DNA of 64,000 nt from Litsea cubeba (GCA_012931725.1 CM022949.1:45284413-45348412), one strand, 5' to 3'; shown: positions 10,661 to 22,407, counted from the stretch's first letter. Made by a program: numbers and translations. Notes: generated by a model not told the origin, from the letters alone.

Positions 10661-12578
10661 ATGGAGTCTATAAATGTGGTTGTAGGAACATCTGATTATT
10701 TTTTGGATGATGATAACAACATGACTTTCTCTCCTTCTTCTGAACAAGTCATGGATAAAGATGCGGACAGTCCATCCCAACCTGAATCAGAAACTGAATT
10801 GAAGGAGGAATTAAATACAAATGCAGATCATTTAAGTCCAAAGAAATCTTCTTCAGACTCTCTTGTGCCGGATATCATTCGTCAATTTGAAGAGACTAAA
10901 AGCTCAACATTATCATCTTCTCGTCAAACCCTTGAGAAAGTTACATCTCCACCTTCTGTTCATCCACGATCCCAAAGAGGACAAGTACTAAAAGATCATC
11001 CTTTGGATAAAGTGATAGGTGAGATCTCCGCTCCCTTAAAAACCAAACAACATGTTCGTGATGAGGTAAGTCACTTGCGTTATGATTCTTCTCTAGAACC
11101 CAAGAATGTTAAAGATGCTCTTGTTGATGATTGTTGGATTAATGCTATGCATGAGGAACTTGCTGAATTTGAAAGGAATCGTGTTTGGGAGCTTGTTCCT
11201 AGACCCTATCACACAAACGTCATCGGTACAAAATGAATTTTTAAAAATAAAACCGATGAGACGGGTCAAGCGATAAGGAAAAAAGCCCATCTAATTGCTC
11301 AGGGGTACACTCAAGTTGAAGGTATCGACTTGGATGAAACATTTGCCCCTGTCGCTAGACTTGAGTCAGTTAGATTACTACTTGCTATTGCTTGCTTTTT
11401 GAACATAAAATTATTTCAAATGGATGTGAAAAGTGATTTTCTAAATAGTTTTTTAAATGAGGAAGTTTATGTTGAACAACCAAAGGGATTTCAAGATCCT
11501 CATTTTCCTGATCATGTTTTCAAGCTGAGAAAAGCTCTTATGGTCTCAAACAAGCACCAAGAGCCTGGTATGAAAGATTGACAGTGTTTATAGTTGAGAT
11601 GGTTTTAAACGAGGGACTGTTGACAAGATCTTGTTCCTCAAACAAGATAAGAAAAATATTGTTATAGCACAGGTCTATGTCAGTGATATCATTTTCGATT
11701 CGACTTCTGAGCTTTTGTCAGATAAATTTGCTCAAAAAATGGCGAACGAGTTTGAAATGAGCATGGTTGGTGAACTTTCGTTCTTTCTGGGTCTACAAAT
11801 AAAGCAAACTCCTTCTGGTATCTTCATATCTCAACCAAAATATGCTAGAGAGTTACTGAAAAAGTTTGGCATGCAATTATCAAAGCATGCACGGACTCCC
11901 ATGAGCACAACTGTCAAAATCAGTCTTGATACTGATGGTATGGACATCGATGAGAAACTCTATAGGAGTATGATAGGTAGTCTTCTCTACCTTACTGCCA
12001 GTCGTCCGGATATTGCTTATAGTATTGGAGTTTGTGCGAGATATCAGTCCAAGCCAAAACTCTCTCATGTTCAAGCGACCAAAAGAGTTTTGAAATACAT
12101 TTGTAGCACTGTTGAGTATGGCATCTGGATGTCCAAAGATACCAACACCATAATTGTTGGTTTTTCAGATGCTGATTGGGCTGGTTGTGTTGACGATCGG
12201 AAAAGTACATAAGGTGGATGTTTCTTTGTTGAAAATAATTTAGTGGCTTGGCATGCTAAAAAGAAAACTTCGACATCTTTGTCGACCGCTGAAGCTGAAT
12301 ATATTGCTGCTGGAAGTTGTTGCACACAACTTCTATGGATGAAACAGATACTGAAAGATTACGTAATTGAATAAGAAACAATGAATGTGTTTTGTCACTA
12401 TCAGAGTGCCATCGACATTTCCAAAAATCCGATACAACACTCCCGAACCAAACACATAGACATTAGACATCATTTCATTCGTGATCTTGTGAAGGAGGAA
12501 ATAATTTCTTTGCATCACATTCCTACTGAAAATCAATTGGCCGACATTTTCACACCAGGGATTTCACTTATTCCCTAA
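10661..12578 (+). pseudogene. Copia reverse transcriptase and RNase H
   Basis: A linker (10661-11090) leads to the RT fingers (WELVPRPYHTNVIGTK, then a TGA where Trp is usual), ETFAPVARLESVR (11336) and the palm. In the catalytic box YVDD the first Asp is changed, reading YVSDIIF (about 11680). RNase H motifs follow: GFSDADWAGCVDDRKST (about 12165), STAEAEYIAAG (about 12287) and the C-terminal HIDIRHHFIRDLV (about 12458). There are frame breaks at 11236, 11581 and 12210, and near 12371. With the altered active site and many stops it is inactive. Confidence 0.85.
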
Positions 12579-14082
12579 ACTCCATATATTTTTGTTTATT
12601 TAGGTGCACTTACACATTTGCACATGACCAATAATTTTTGATTTTTTTTGTTGCACCTCACGAATCATTTTCGATTCTCTCAGGACTCTCTTCGTCTTTA
12701 TTCTTTGAGAGATGTTATGGTAATCAGATTAAACCGGAGGATCAAGGCTACCTACGTCTATGTGTGATAGCTACCATTTGATCGGTAAGTTTCATTTGGA
12801 GAAGGCTACAATTTTCGATAGTGTGAAAGTCACCCATGATGGTTTAATCTGGCCTGTGAAATTATAAAAAAAGGGGGAATTTAAAAAAAAATGAAATTTA
12901 CTGCAAAAAAAAAAGAAAATTAAAATTTCTTAGACGCAAAATGATGACTTGTTATATTGCCTAACTTCTTATTGATGGGTATGCTCCCTATACAACATTT
13001 ATGTTCATCTCGAGGAGATTTAGGGGGAGTAGGTCCCACACATCTTTGTTGTTGTTTTTTTTTTTCTCTCTTGGTCATATTGTCCACTTTTTCACTGTGC
13101 GCTTAAATTTATGAAAATCTCTTCTTATGTTTTTCATGGAGTGATTTGACCAAACAATAAAGTTAGAGTGTTTTTGCCGCGCTACACTGAAGTATTTAAA
13201 AATTTAGGCACTTCGCTCGAGCGACCACTCACGATCGCTCGAACGAACCTGTGGTGTTTTGTTTCTGCCCGTCCTCATTCTTTTCTTTCTCTCTTGCTTA
13301 CTTCTTCCTCCATGCCCTAACTGCCATTTTTCGCCATTTTCAAGCTCCTGCTCCTTTATGTGCGTGCTCCTTTTCTTCGATTCCCAAAGGTAAATCACTT
13401 CTTTTCTCCCTTGATTTTCATTATTGTGCATCTTTTCACGACATTTTCCTGTGGATTCTACGTTTTGGGGATTTCTTTTTTGAGGTTCTTGGCAAAAGCC
13501 TCTCTCACCTTGTTTCACAAGCTTCATCTCCTTTCTTTCTCTTCTCTTTTGTCTACAGTGATTTGCATTTGGGTTGTGATTGTGGATTTGGAATGTTGAA
13601 TGTGTTTTTCTCTTTTGGAATTTGGTTTGCTCAGATTTTTGGATTGTGCTTGGAAAGTGTTTGTGGAAAATACTCAACTGAGCGTGCTTGTCAGAAGAAG
13701 GATGGTTTTTAATTTGATAGCTGTGGATGTTTGATTCATGTTATGGAGGGTGATAATTGGATTTTGGAATGGAAGGAGAAGGATTTGGAAAATGTCTTGG
13801 TTTGTATGTTTTTGCTCACTGCTATTGGTTTGTTTGGCCTCTGACACTATCTCAGCAAAATTTTTGTTTCTGTTCTCTCCAAGTATGATACGGTTGTGGA
13901 TTTTCTTCCGTCTGGATTTGTCTTTGAGACTCTCTCTGTTGTTCACTTCACTATGGCTGAATGTTGTTTCTGGATATTTTTTTTGTGAAAAACAACACTT
14001 TGGTGGGATGTGAATTCTTGCAAATTTGAGGTGTGCATTGTGCTTTTCCTTTTATGGCTCAGATTTTCTGACTAGCTTCATT
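12579..14082 (+). other. Spacer between pol and env-position ORF, with polypurine-like tracts
   Basis: A non-coding, T-rich spacer of about 1.5 kb. It holds two GGGGGA tracts resembling polypurine tracts (about 12866-12880 and 13020-13027), and the pair CGCTCGAGCGACC and CGCTCGAACGAACC at 13213-13248, the same motif as in the LTRs. Multiple polypurine tracts are a described Sirevirus trait. The small open frames at 13204-13712 are not credible genes. Confidence 0.6.
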
Positions 14083-15108
14083 ATGGCTTCCAAAAAGAGA
14101 TCTCATACCGCGTCTTCCTCTTCTCAGCCTTCGTTTGACAAACATCGTTTTCCTTCTCTTTCCAAAGCTAATCAATTTCGTGAACTGTTCGAGCATAGAA
14201 CTATTGAATCAGAAAGAGAAATTGCAGAAGAAATACATGATAAAGAAATTTGTAGGAGCCTTGCTAATAGGAATTGGTATTCCTTGATGCATTTTGAGGC
14301 TTCTGTGGTTTACATAGATTGGGTCAGAGAATTTTATTGCAATTTGGAGTTTGTTTCTCCGGCTTCTCTGAAAACTTTTGTTCGAGGAAAATGGATCACT
14401 ATCTTTGCATTAGACATTGCTGAATTTATTGACATTCCATGTGTAGACCCTGTGACTATCCTCTACCGGATGAAAGCCAAGTATAGGTTGATTATGATTT
14501 GATTGGCACAACTATCTATGGAGAATAAACACTTTGGCCTGGTGGCACTCTTCCTCACGGTAGCTTAACTGAAGAATATCGATTCCTCAATCGGATTGTT
14601 TGTCATAACCTTGAGCCCATAGGCCACACTTCAGATGTCAATCACAAGAATGAATATCTTCTATACTGTATTGGCACCGGGAAAGTGGTGAATATTGCTC
14701 AAGTGATTATGAACGCCCTGATAAGGATGCTTTCTGCCAAGAAGAACTCCATCTTTCCTTTTGGTGCTCTGATCACCGAGTTTCTCTTGTGGTAGGAGAT
14801 AGGTTCCTAAGAGGAATAATGAAAACAGTCAGAAGATACGGAAGCCAATAAACTCCAGATCATTGGCTCAATCCTCCGGTCATATTCCTCAAGCTGTTCA
14901 AGGAGCAGAGGTTCAAGAAGAAGCAGTTGCACCAGGTGCAGATGTTCAGGGGGAGCAGCATGACAATGTGAATCGAGTTACAATTCTGGGAGAACAAATT
15001 CAAGCTCTGCAATATCATTTTGATGAACGGTTCAATGCAGTGGATGGCCGCTTCAATACCATTAATCACGCTCTCGCTGAACTTCTTGCGCACCTTGGAC
15101 ATCACTGA
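14083..15108 (+). pseudogene. Env-position ORF with plant transposon-protein domain
   Basis: It starts at Met 14083 (MASKKRSHTASSSS), a Ser-rich N terminus. The following motifs FDKHRFPSLSKANQF, RNWYSLMHF, VREFYCNL and FVRGKWITIFALDIAEFI match, from memory, the putative plant transposon protein domain seen in Sirevirus env-like ORFs and some Gypsy elements. A stop occurs at 14500. Homologous sequence probably continues in other frames to a C-terminal coiled-coil piece (14863-15108, with LGEQIQALQYHFDERFNAV) just before the 3' untranslated part. No signal peptide or membrane segment is visible, so an envelope role is unproven. Confidence 0.65.
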
Positions 15109-15499
15109 CTGCATTCCTGTCTCATGAAAACTCATAGCTTGTTGCCGATTCTGTTTTACTGTGCTTTCAACTGTCTCTTTGAACTTCTCTTTGTGTTTAG
15201 ATGGTTTTTTGTTTCTCTGTGTTTATGATTTTATCTGCTACTCACTCTACCCTTAGTTACTCCTTTTTGCATTTCCTTTTGTCAATTTATGAACAAAAAG
15301 GGGGAGTAATTTGTATGAACAGTGTTTAACATCTTGCTTTGTTTCTACATCTTTGTGTTTGTCTTTCCTATGATCAAGATTTTTTTTTCTATTTCTATGA
15401 TAATATACTTGATCTAGTGAACAGGTTTTGCAGGAATTCTGAGGTCTAGTCATATTCATCGAAGATGTTATTCTGCATTGTTTTTATGATTATCAGGGT

Positions 15500-15532
<33 letters not shown>

Positions 15533-15561
15533 TAATTAGGGATTTTTTTCCATGAATTCCC
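15109..15561 (+). other. 3' untranslated region of the Sirevirus
   Basis: T-rich sequence with another polypurine-like tract AAAAAGGGGGAG (15295-15306) and a long T run near 15501-15530. No coding signal. Confidence 0.6.
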
Positions 15562-15573
15562 AAAGGGGGAGAT
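15562..15573 (+). other. Polypurine tract
   Basis: AAAGGGGGAGAT directly abuts the 3' LTR start TGTTAGG at 15574. It would prime plus-strand DNA synthesis. Confidence 0.85.
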
Positions 15574-16484
15574 TGTTAGGATTCTAGAAGTTGGCTAATT
15601 CATTGGTTATGGACAAAACCGGGTCTCTTATAATTGTATTTTATTTAGAATGGACTGCTCGGAATTGGAAGCAAAATAGAACTCAAATTGTGGAATCTAA
15701 AGTCGTCAATGCTGAATTTCAAACGTTTTGGAAACTGACAGAGGTCGCTCGAGCGAACCCCAAACAGAAGCTTCTCCGCTCGAGCCTTCATTAACCTTCG
15801 CTCGACCTTGCTGAAACAGAGACGAGGTCGCTCGAGCGAACCTCCTGTTCGCTCGAGCGAACCTGGACGAAGTTGCAATTCCCATCCGAAAACTATTTCC
15901 TATTTTCTCTCAAGAGGCCATTTCTATTCCAATCTCACCAAAATTCTTGAGGCTACTGTTTAGGCTTATTCATAGCCTTTATCTCTCTATTCAAAAAAAA
16001 AAAACCTCTCATCAATACAATTCGTCTGAGAAGATTCTGAGAGATCCATCTTCCCCCAAAGCTTCTAGTTGCTGTGCTGAATATCAAGCTTTGGTTATGG
16101 TTCCATTCTACTCTCCCGAAGTAGAGAATCCTTGAAGACGACTTCGAGGAGTTCGTTCAAGCACGGTTGAAGGTAAACGGCGAGCTGTCGACAAGATCAA
16201 AGCAGTCCTTAGGTTGAGTTACCAACTGGGAAGGGTTGTAAGTGTCTTTGTAACTTTCGTTTTACAATAGTGCTTGGTTGTCTGTTGGCCTAGACAGTAA
16301 GGCCCGTGGTTTTTTTCCGAGTTGGGTTTTCCACGTATAAATCCTGCGTCCTTCTCGTTGTGTGGTTTGATTATTTTTAATTGAATTTAGGATTAATTAT
16401 TAGTTTAATCACTTGTGGATTGATAACTAATAGAGATCTGGTTATTGGGACCTCAGCCTGTATCAAGGCTGATTTTTTTTTTCA
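15574..16484 (+). repeat. 3' LTR of the Sirevirus
   Basis: It runs from TGTTAGGATTC to a T run ending TTCA, 911 bases. It carries CGCTCGAGCG-type palindromes at about 15746, 15777, 15828 and 15851. The last 190 bases include the segment TCCACGTATAAATCCTGCG. Right flank CCCTTT. Confidence 0.85.
15746..15866. repeat. Palindrome cluster (CGCTCGAGCG) in the 3' LTR
   Basis: Four CTCGAG-centred copies within 120 bases, three of them extended to CGCTCGAGCGA and followed by ACC. The equivalent part of the 5' LTR and the spacer at 13213 carry further copies. Confidence 0.8.
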
Positions 16485-16596
16485 CCCTTTATTTATTTAA
16501 TTCCTTTAGTAATGTCGTTGGCTAGATTCTCAGTTCCATCATGCTTCTAAAACATGCTTTGGGCCTCTATTGTCCAAAACATATATATATACACGG
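16485..16596. repeat. Segmental duplication unit A, second block
   Basis: Continues the match to unit B at 37712-37820 (for example GGCTAGATTCTCAGTT). It ends at the first MITE. Confidence 0.8.
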
Positions 16597-16982
16597 TAAT
16601 ATTCAAGTGAGAACTAGCTTTTACATATTATATGATAATTCTTTTGTGGGGCCCAATTATGGGCTCCATTTGATGATGGACCGGGGGATGAAAAGATCTA
16701 TGTGAGACCATCCCAAGTATCAAGTTTGACTCCAAACCCATGCCCCTAACCCTTTCATCAGTGGCCCACAAGTTTAGTGGCTTCATATTCAAAAAGATAT
16801 TCAGCCCTCGATCCAACAATTCAGTCCATTCTGATGTGTGCCGATCCTTGGGATAAGTGAATATCAAGGGCGGGTTCCCTATTGGTTGCTAGGTTTGGAT
16901 GGGTTGCTAGTTGGGCCCCGAAAAAAATTTCTCATATAATAGGTGAGAACTATTTCTCGTTTGAATATTTTCCATATATATA
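16597..16982. mobile_element. MITE, copy 1
   Basis: A unit of about 385 bases whose ends are inverted: the left end reads ATATTCAAGTGAGAACTAG (from about 16600) and runs to a GGGGCCC near 16649; the right end is its complement (about 16912-16978). The interior has no transposase. It is missing from duplication unit B. Confidence 0.65.
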
Positions 16983-17195
16983 TATTCCATTCGGATCGAT
17001 ACATAGTCGATTCAACGGTCCAGTAAATTCGGATCTAATCGAAAGTTGGTGGACATGTGCAATTTAGAGGAATCATGTATTTGGTACATTTGGATGGACC
17101 AAAGGTGGGCCGCACAAACTTGAGCTTATGGGATTTTATCCTAAGCTTGAGCTTAGGAGAGCCTTGCTCTCTCTCTATATATAAATATATATATA

Positions 17196-17453
17196 AATGA
17201 AAACATTCAAGTGAGAACTAGTTCTCACCTTTTATATAAGAACTTTTTTGCAGGGCTCAAGGAACGTATAGTCACTAATCCCAAGGACCGGCACACATCT
17301 GAATGGACTGAACCATTGGATCGAGGGTTGAATATTTTTTTGAATATGAAGCCATTAAACTTGTTGGTCATGGATGAAGGGGTTAAGAGCATGGGTTTGG
17401 GGTCAAACTTGATTCTTGGGGTGGTCTCACATAGATATTTCCATCCCCCTTAC
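17196..17453. mobile_element. MITE, copy 2 (opposite orientation, truncated)
   Basis: It begins ATTCAAGTGAGAACTAGTTC, and its interior (17270-17450) is an inverted copy of 16681-16870, so it belongs to the same family as copy 1 in the other orientation. The distal inverted end is not present. The similar short peptides read from both copies are a by-product of this repeat, not genes. Confidence 0.65.
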
Positions 17454-17736
17454 AATATATATGCTTTGAGTTCTTTGGGTCCCTTTTATTAAAAAAAATT
17501 GCTACCATTAAAGTACAGTCCCAACCATTAAAGTACAGTCCCCCTTACGGTCTATGCTTCCTCACTAACTCGATTATTTTGGCTCCAAGTGAGCTTGAAC
17601 TTTCTTTGCCCATGAATTTTCTTTCTCATTTTAATGAAACTTTACCTTATAGCAAAAAAACAAATAAATAAATAAATAAAATAAAAATCTGATGGGTTTT
17701 GAGAGTTGGGTACAATTCTACTACAAGATGAAGTTT
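17454..17736. repeat. Segmental duplication unit A, third block
   Basis: Matches 37890-38005 of unit B (TCTTTGGGTCCCTT, and GTACAATT near the MULE junction) with local indels. It includes an AAAT-type low-complexity stretch at about 17655-17690. Confidence 0.65.
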
Positions 17737-17875
17737 TTTGAAAAGGGGAGGATTACCGTACGGACAGCCCAAAACCCGATATTTACCCCATGCCAGATGA
17801 AAGACTGTAATTTACCGGATGGAAGATCGTACACAAAAGGATAACCAAAATGGGACGGTTTCACCCTCTTTCCTG

Positions 17876-17972
17876 TGATATCCTAGGTCTGTAGGATATC
17901 GAAGGATTTGATATCCCAGACGCTTAGGATATCGCATAGTTCGATATCCTAAGCCTGTAGGATATCGCACAG
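17876..17972. repeat. GATATC palindrome cluster in left MULE arm
   Basis: Six GATATC palindromes, several within GGATATC or GATATCC and paired as CCTA...TAGG, in under 100 bases. Confidence 0.8.
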
Positions 17973-18972
17973 TTACCTACTCCCACACTCCCACCCAAAG
18001 CTTTCATCTTCCCGCTCGACTTTTCCAGCGATGAAAAAACTCTACTCCTCTTTGTCTCTTCCGGTCTTTCTTCCCCGTGTCTTTCATTAAGTCTCATCTC
18101 TCTCAAACTCTCGTCTCTCCAATCCTCTTTTTCTCCTGGTTTTATCTTGTGCTAAACCTCACAAACCCCATGGATTCAAAAGAGCCATGGTTTCAACTTC
18201 AACTCCAGCTCCAGCCCCATTGTAGCTGTCGATTCCATCACAGCATGACCCATCTCATCTCCACGCCACATCGCAGCCGACAGCGACCATCCCTCTCTCT
18301 TTTCCATCACGGAAATGAAAAGGGAGACAATGACTCTTTAACAGGCTAGAGTTCTAAAATTATGTTAATTAAGATTATTTTAAAGTTTTTTATTGTGTTT
18401 TTTAAAGGATTTCTATTGTGTTTGTTTAAGGATTTCCGAAATCCCAATAGGATTATTGGCAACCAATGCATATATATGTTTATTCGACAATTTTTTTCTA
18501 ATTCCAGATCGTTAATAAAGCATAAATAGTGCAACCATCGAAAAAACACTACCCATTGAGGAAATGGGATAGTGAGCACAAAGATGATCAAATCTCTGTA
18601 ATCCAACAAGTATATTTAAAAAAAACATGATGAAGGACCCACACCAAAAAAGAGAGGGGTGCTTTAGATGTCATCTCCCCCACCTAAATTTGTCAGCTGC
18701 TATTCTAAATGACACTGCATGTTGAGTTGTTGATTTCGAATAATAATTACGGCAACAACAATTCTGTTGCAACTGTTTGTGTCTAATCATTTAAAAGGGT
18801 TGATGAAATTATAAGCTTATTATAGATGAGACCATACTAACAACAAAGGAAGATAAAAGGCCTAAATAATTATAGACCAATGGCTCTTTGAGCACCAATT
18901 GCTATGGTCCTTGTTGGCTAATCATCTATAAAGTCATCTGGATCTACATATCCAAGTAAAGTCAGGTGTTTA

Positions 18973-19230
18973 TTCTCGCTATAGCGAGATCAAGTCTCGC
19001 TACAGCGAGACTGTATTCTCGCGCTAGCATCTCGCTATAGCGAGAATGGACTATGCCTCCCTCTCATGCTCTTTCTCTATTTTCCTATTTTCCTCGTTAT
19101 ATCCTTGCTATAGCAATAATATATCTCGCTATAGCGAGACCACTCACTGGAAGCTCGCTATAGTGAAAATATGTCTCGCTATAACGACAGACATTATGTG
19201 GAAAAAAACTATTCTTGCTATAGCGAGACC
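18973..19230. repeat. CTATAG palindrome array inside the MULE
   Basis: About eight copies of the 16-base palindrome TCTCGCTATAGCGAGA, some with one or two changes (TACAG, TATAG to TATAA), in 260 bases. It sits in the non-inverted interior. No coding signal. Confidence 0.85.
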
Positions 19231-21034
19231 ACTCTCTGGAAAAGGGGGTGTATGTGAACGAGAAGAGGGGGGGGGGGTCTATGAACGAGGTGTTGAGAAT
19301 TTTTTTTATTTTTTTTAAATGTATTTAACGAACATATAGGAAAAAAAGCCTCGTGCAGTTCAATGGAATTTGGTTTCACTCTTCATATTATGAGAATTCT
19401 CTATTATTTCTTCCCATCATTAAAAGCGACAAATCTGGTATAAGGCTCAACTTCCATTGAATTGAATTGAATTTTGGCCAGTGCCTTAATATTGGGTCTC
19501 ATCTCTATAAAGCACAAGTGATGGATGGGCTTTGATTTCAAAATTTGTCTCAATGCTCTCCATCTTTGCAAGTGAATCTGCAAGCATTTGCTGGTTAATC
19601 TTTTAGTAAATCTCCATCTTGGCAAGTGCAAGTTTTGGCATCAACCGGTAATTGTCCAATTAACATGACACATACTAATAAAGGCATGGAAAGATGTTCC
19701 ATGTAACACACAAACAAACCAAGTAATTTTTTAACCATGAAACTGCACCTTGAGGAAAACCTGATACCCATACATAATTAAAGCAACATGGGAGTCTGCA
19801 TTCATCACACATCCTCCTTTCCATAAGCTAAAATCACAACTAGTCACATGATCAATACAAACTGTTTGCAATTCCAAAATATATGGATACAACCAACATT
19901 CTATACATTCATTTATAATATTGGAATATCCATTTACAAAAAGGCAATATTTCAACAGCTTCGAAGCACATTTAATTTGAAAAATCCAACATCTAACACC
20001 AATTCCCAGTGTCCAACATAAAATCAAATAACTTAGAGACATAGGAGTCGAGCCGAAAATCCAATAGAACTAAGCAAATTACATTAATAACAACCTCCAA
20101 CATCAAATCCCATAAAAAAATGGATAGAACTAAGCAACCTCTAACAACCACCAACATTACAAAACCCAATTGCCATTAATTCCTTGAAATGGGTAGCATC
20201 CGAAACAAACATTCAACTTCTCATGCCAATCAAAACCACATGCAACGGTGAAACCATGTCAAGCACTTTTCATTTAAAGCCTACAAAATAGAGCTGTACA
20301 AAATTATTAGGATAATTAATAACAAATATTTTTAGGATAATTAATAACAAATTATTGGGATAAAAAATATTTTTATCTTAGTTTTTCTGATTTGATTTAG
20401 GGTTGGGTGTTAGGTTTCTGGGCATCTAGTGATGGGATTTAGAGTTTGTGATGGTAATTGGTGTTTTGGATGGTGGAGATAATGCGTTGGGGAGGTAAGA
20501 TTTAGGGTTCGGGTGATAGAATGTAGGATTTGGTTGATCAAGAGAGGTAGGGGATTTAGGATTTTCAAAGTCGGAATTTGGATTGCGTGGTTCCGATGAT
20601 GTGGAGAGAGGGAGAGAAAGAGATGAGGAGAGGGAGAGACATAAGGAAAAGAGAGAGGGATGGATGCCGTCGGCTGCGATATGGCGTGGAGCTGAGATGG
20701 GTCGTGCTGTGATGGAATCGGCAGCTGCGATGTGGCTGCAGCTGGAGTTGAAGTTGAAACCATGGCTCTTTTGAATCCATGGGGTTTGTGAGGTTTAGCA
20801 CAAGATAAATCCAGGAGAAAAAGAGTTGGGGAGACAAGAGAGTTTGAGAGAGATGAGACTTAATAAAATAGACGGGTGCGATGAATAAGATGTATAAAGT
20901 ACGGGTGGAAACGAAGGTCCTCAACGAAAACGGAGAAGATGGAAATGGACATCCTCAACGAAAACAGAGAAGATGAAAAACAGACATTTTGTGGTGAAAA
21001 ACTGTGATATGTGATGGGATGAGAGTAGGTAATT

Positions 21035-21100
21035 GTGCGATATCCTACATGCCTAAGATATCGAACTGTACAATATCCTAAAATACTGGGATATCGTAGG
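21035..21100. repeat. GATATC palindrome cluster in right MULE arm
   Basis: The inverted counterpart of 17876-17972, with fewer intact copies (GATATC at about 21039 and 21091; others read AGATATC or AATATC). Confidence 0.75.
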
Positions 21101-21234
21101 AAAAAGGGTATTTCCGTCCCATTTTAGTCGTCCTTTTGTGTACGATCTTCCATCCGGTAAATTACAATCTTTCATATGGCATTGGAAAAATATTGGGTTT
21201 TGGGCCGTCCTTACGGTAATTTTTCCTTTGAAAA

Positions 21235-21659
21235 ATAAATCAGTTTTCAGGTCTTCAGTTTATAATTTACTAAAAGAAAAAAAAGTCTTCAATTTATTTT
21301 GGGGGGCTTTATTTGTGGAAACAGAAATACAATACAAAGGAGAGGTCAAAATGGGGTTTTAATACTTTTTTTACAGTAGAAAACAGGAAGACGCTTTAGT
21401 CATGGCTGAAACCTTTTCTCAATGGCCAATACAACTCAGTTTCGTCTAGTTAAAACCATGGCTGCTTCCAGGACGAAAGGAAAGAGGTTCTCACTTGGGA
21501 TGTGTTTATATGGGTTTTGAGTTTCAAAATAAGGAATAGGAAAATGAAAACAGATGAGGCCAATGGGGGTGGACGGATGTAAATGGATTGGAATTGGTGG
21601 ACCTGTATAAGATCCAAATCCCATATCCCGGCTTCTTAATTAAATTAAAATGCTGATAT
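21235..21659. repeat. Segmental duplication unit A, fourth block
   Basis: Matches 38012-38118 and then 39350-39625 of unit B (for example TCGTCTAGTT near 21445 and GAGGCCAATGGGGGTGGA near 21555). Unit B has 1.2 kb of extra sequence in the middle. Confidence 0.8.
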
Positions 21660-22407
21660 GATCTTATCAAGATCCGGTCCCGAGATCTGGTTAACTCGGA
21701 GGAACCCCGAGTCGCGAATCCATACTTACTCTCATAAACTCTAAATTAACATAAAGTTAAAACGAAATCCACAAGGGATATCAAATACAAATACTTGTCA
21801 AATGTATAAAATTTGTGGAATATATACATTGACTAAAACACTATTAATCATATGAGTTCCTTTACCAAAAGTAAAGTTCATTTATACATGATATTGTTCT
21901 CTTAAAGTCAACCACTGTATATTTACATACAATACAGGGGACTTCTAATCACTACTCAAACTATTTAAATAAGCCATTTCTGTTCACTTTGCATTCCGAT
22001 TCAAGTTCCTTTCGATTGAGCCTCCTCTGCTGATGGTGCGAGCAATTGGGCCTGCGATGTCATAAATAACGCCGTGAACACGACGGTTCAACAATGTATA
22101 TACAGTTCTATGATAAAGCAGTACATTAACTCTATACCAATTAAGTGTATACAAACTTGTCAATTTATCATGAAACAGTTCGATACAATTCAAAACAGTT
22201 CAGTATTAACCATTACTTTACGACTACAATATTAGAATTCATTTCATATCATTTCATTTCATTACTTCCAACTGAAGGAATGCATCAAGTAATCAATCAT
22301 AAGCTTGATATCTACTATGATATTCATTTCAATTCAATTCAGTTCTTCCAACGAAAGCAATTCGGTGTAAACATAAATACTAGTTAGTTCATTTATATTG
22401 TCCTAAG

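Larger units (their letters stand above)
4675..16484 (+). mobile_element. Degenerate full-length Sirevirus-type Copia element
   Basis: Order on the plus strand: 5' LTR (4675-7467, itself interrupted), degraded PBS, gag with zinc knuckle and coiled coil, protease, integrase, reverse transcriptase, RNase H, a long spacer, an env-position ORF, polypurine tract, 3' LTR (15574-16484). The flanks are CCTTT on the left and CCCTTT on the right. The paralogous site near 37712 reads GACCCTTTATTTATTT without the element, so the insertion is directly supported. The order Copia pol then extra ORF is the known Sirevirus layout. Many stops and frameshifts show it is dead. Confidence 0.85.
17745..21226. mobile_element. 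Non-autonomous Mutator-like element with long inverted arms
   Basis: The left arm (about 17747-18315) and right arm (about 20620-21226) are inverted copies. They share GATTACCGTACGG-type ends, a stretch with GGATGGAAGATCGTACAC, and a conserved stretch with CCATGGATTCAAAAGAGCC. TTTGAAAA flanks both sides (17737-17744 and 21227-21234; possibly 9 bases), and unit B has the uninterrupted site TTGAAAAATAAAT at 38010. Arms of several hundred bases and an 8-9 base duplication are typical of MULEs. No transposase is visible. The peptide-like frames in the two arms mirror each other. Confidence 0.75.

Noticed and set aside
13204..14013. Phe- and Leu-rich frames resembling membrane proteins
   Set aside because: T-rich non-coding spacer of the Sirevirus; no conserved motif, and frames overlap on both strands.
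18077..20924. Pair of similar proteins at 18077-18349 (+) and 20565-20924 (-)
   Set aside because: They are the two inverted arms of the MULE read outward to inward; not independent genes, though capture of a gene fragment remains possible.
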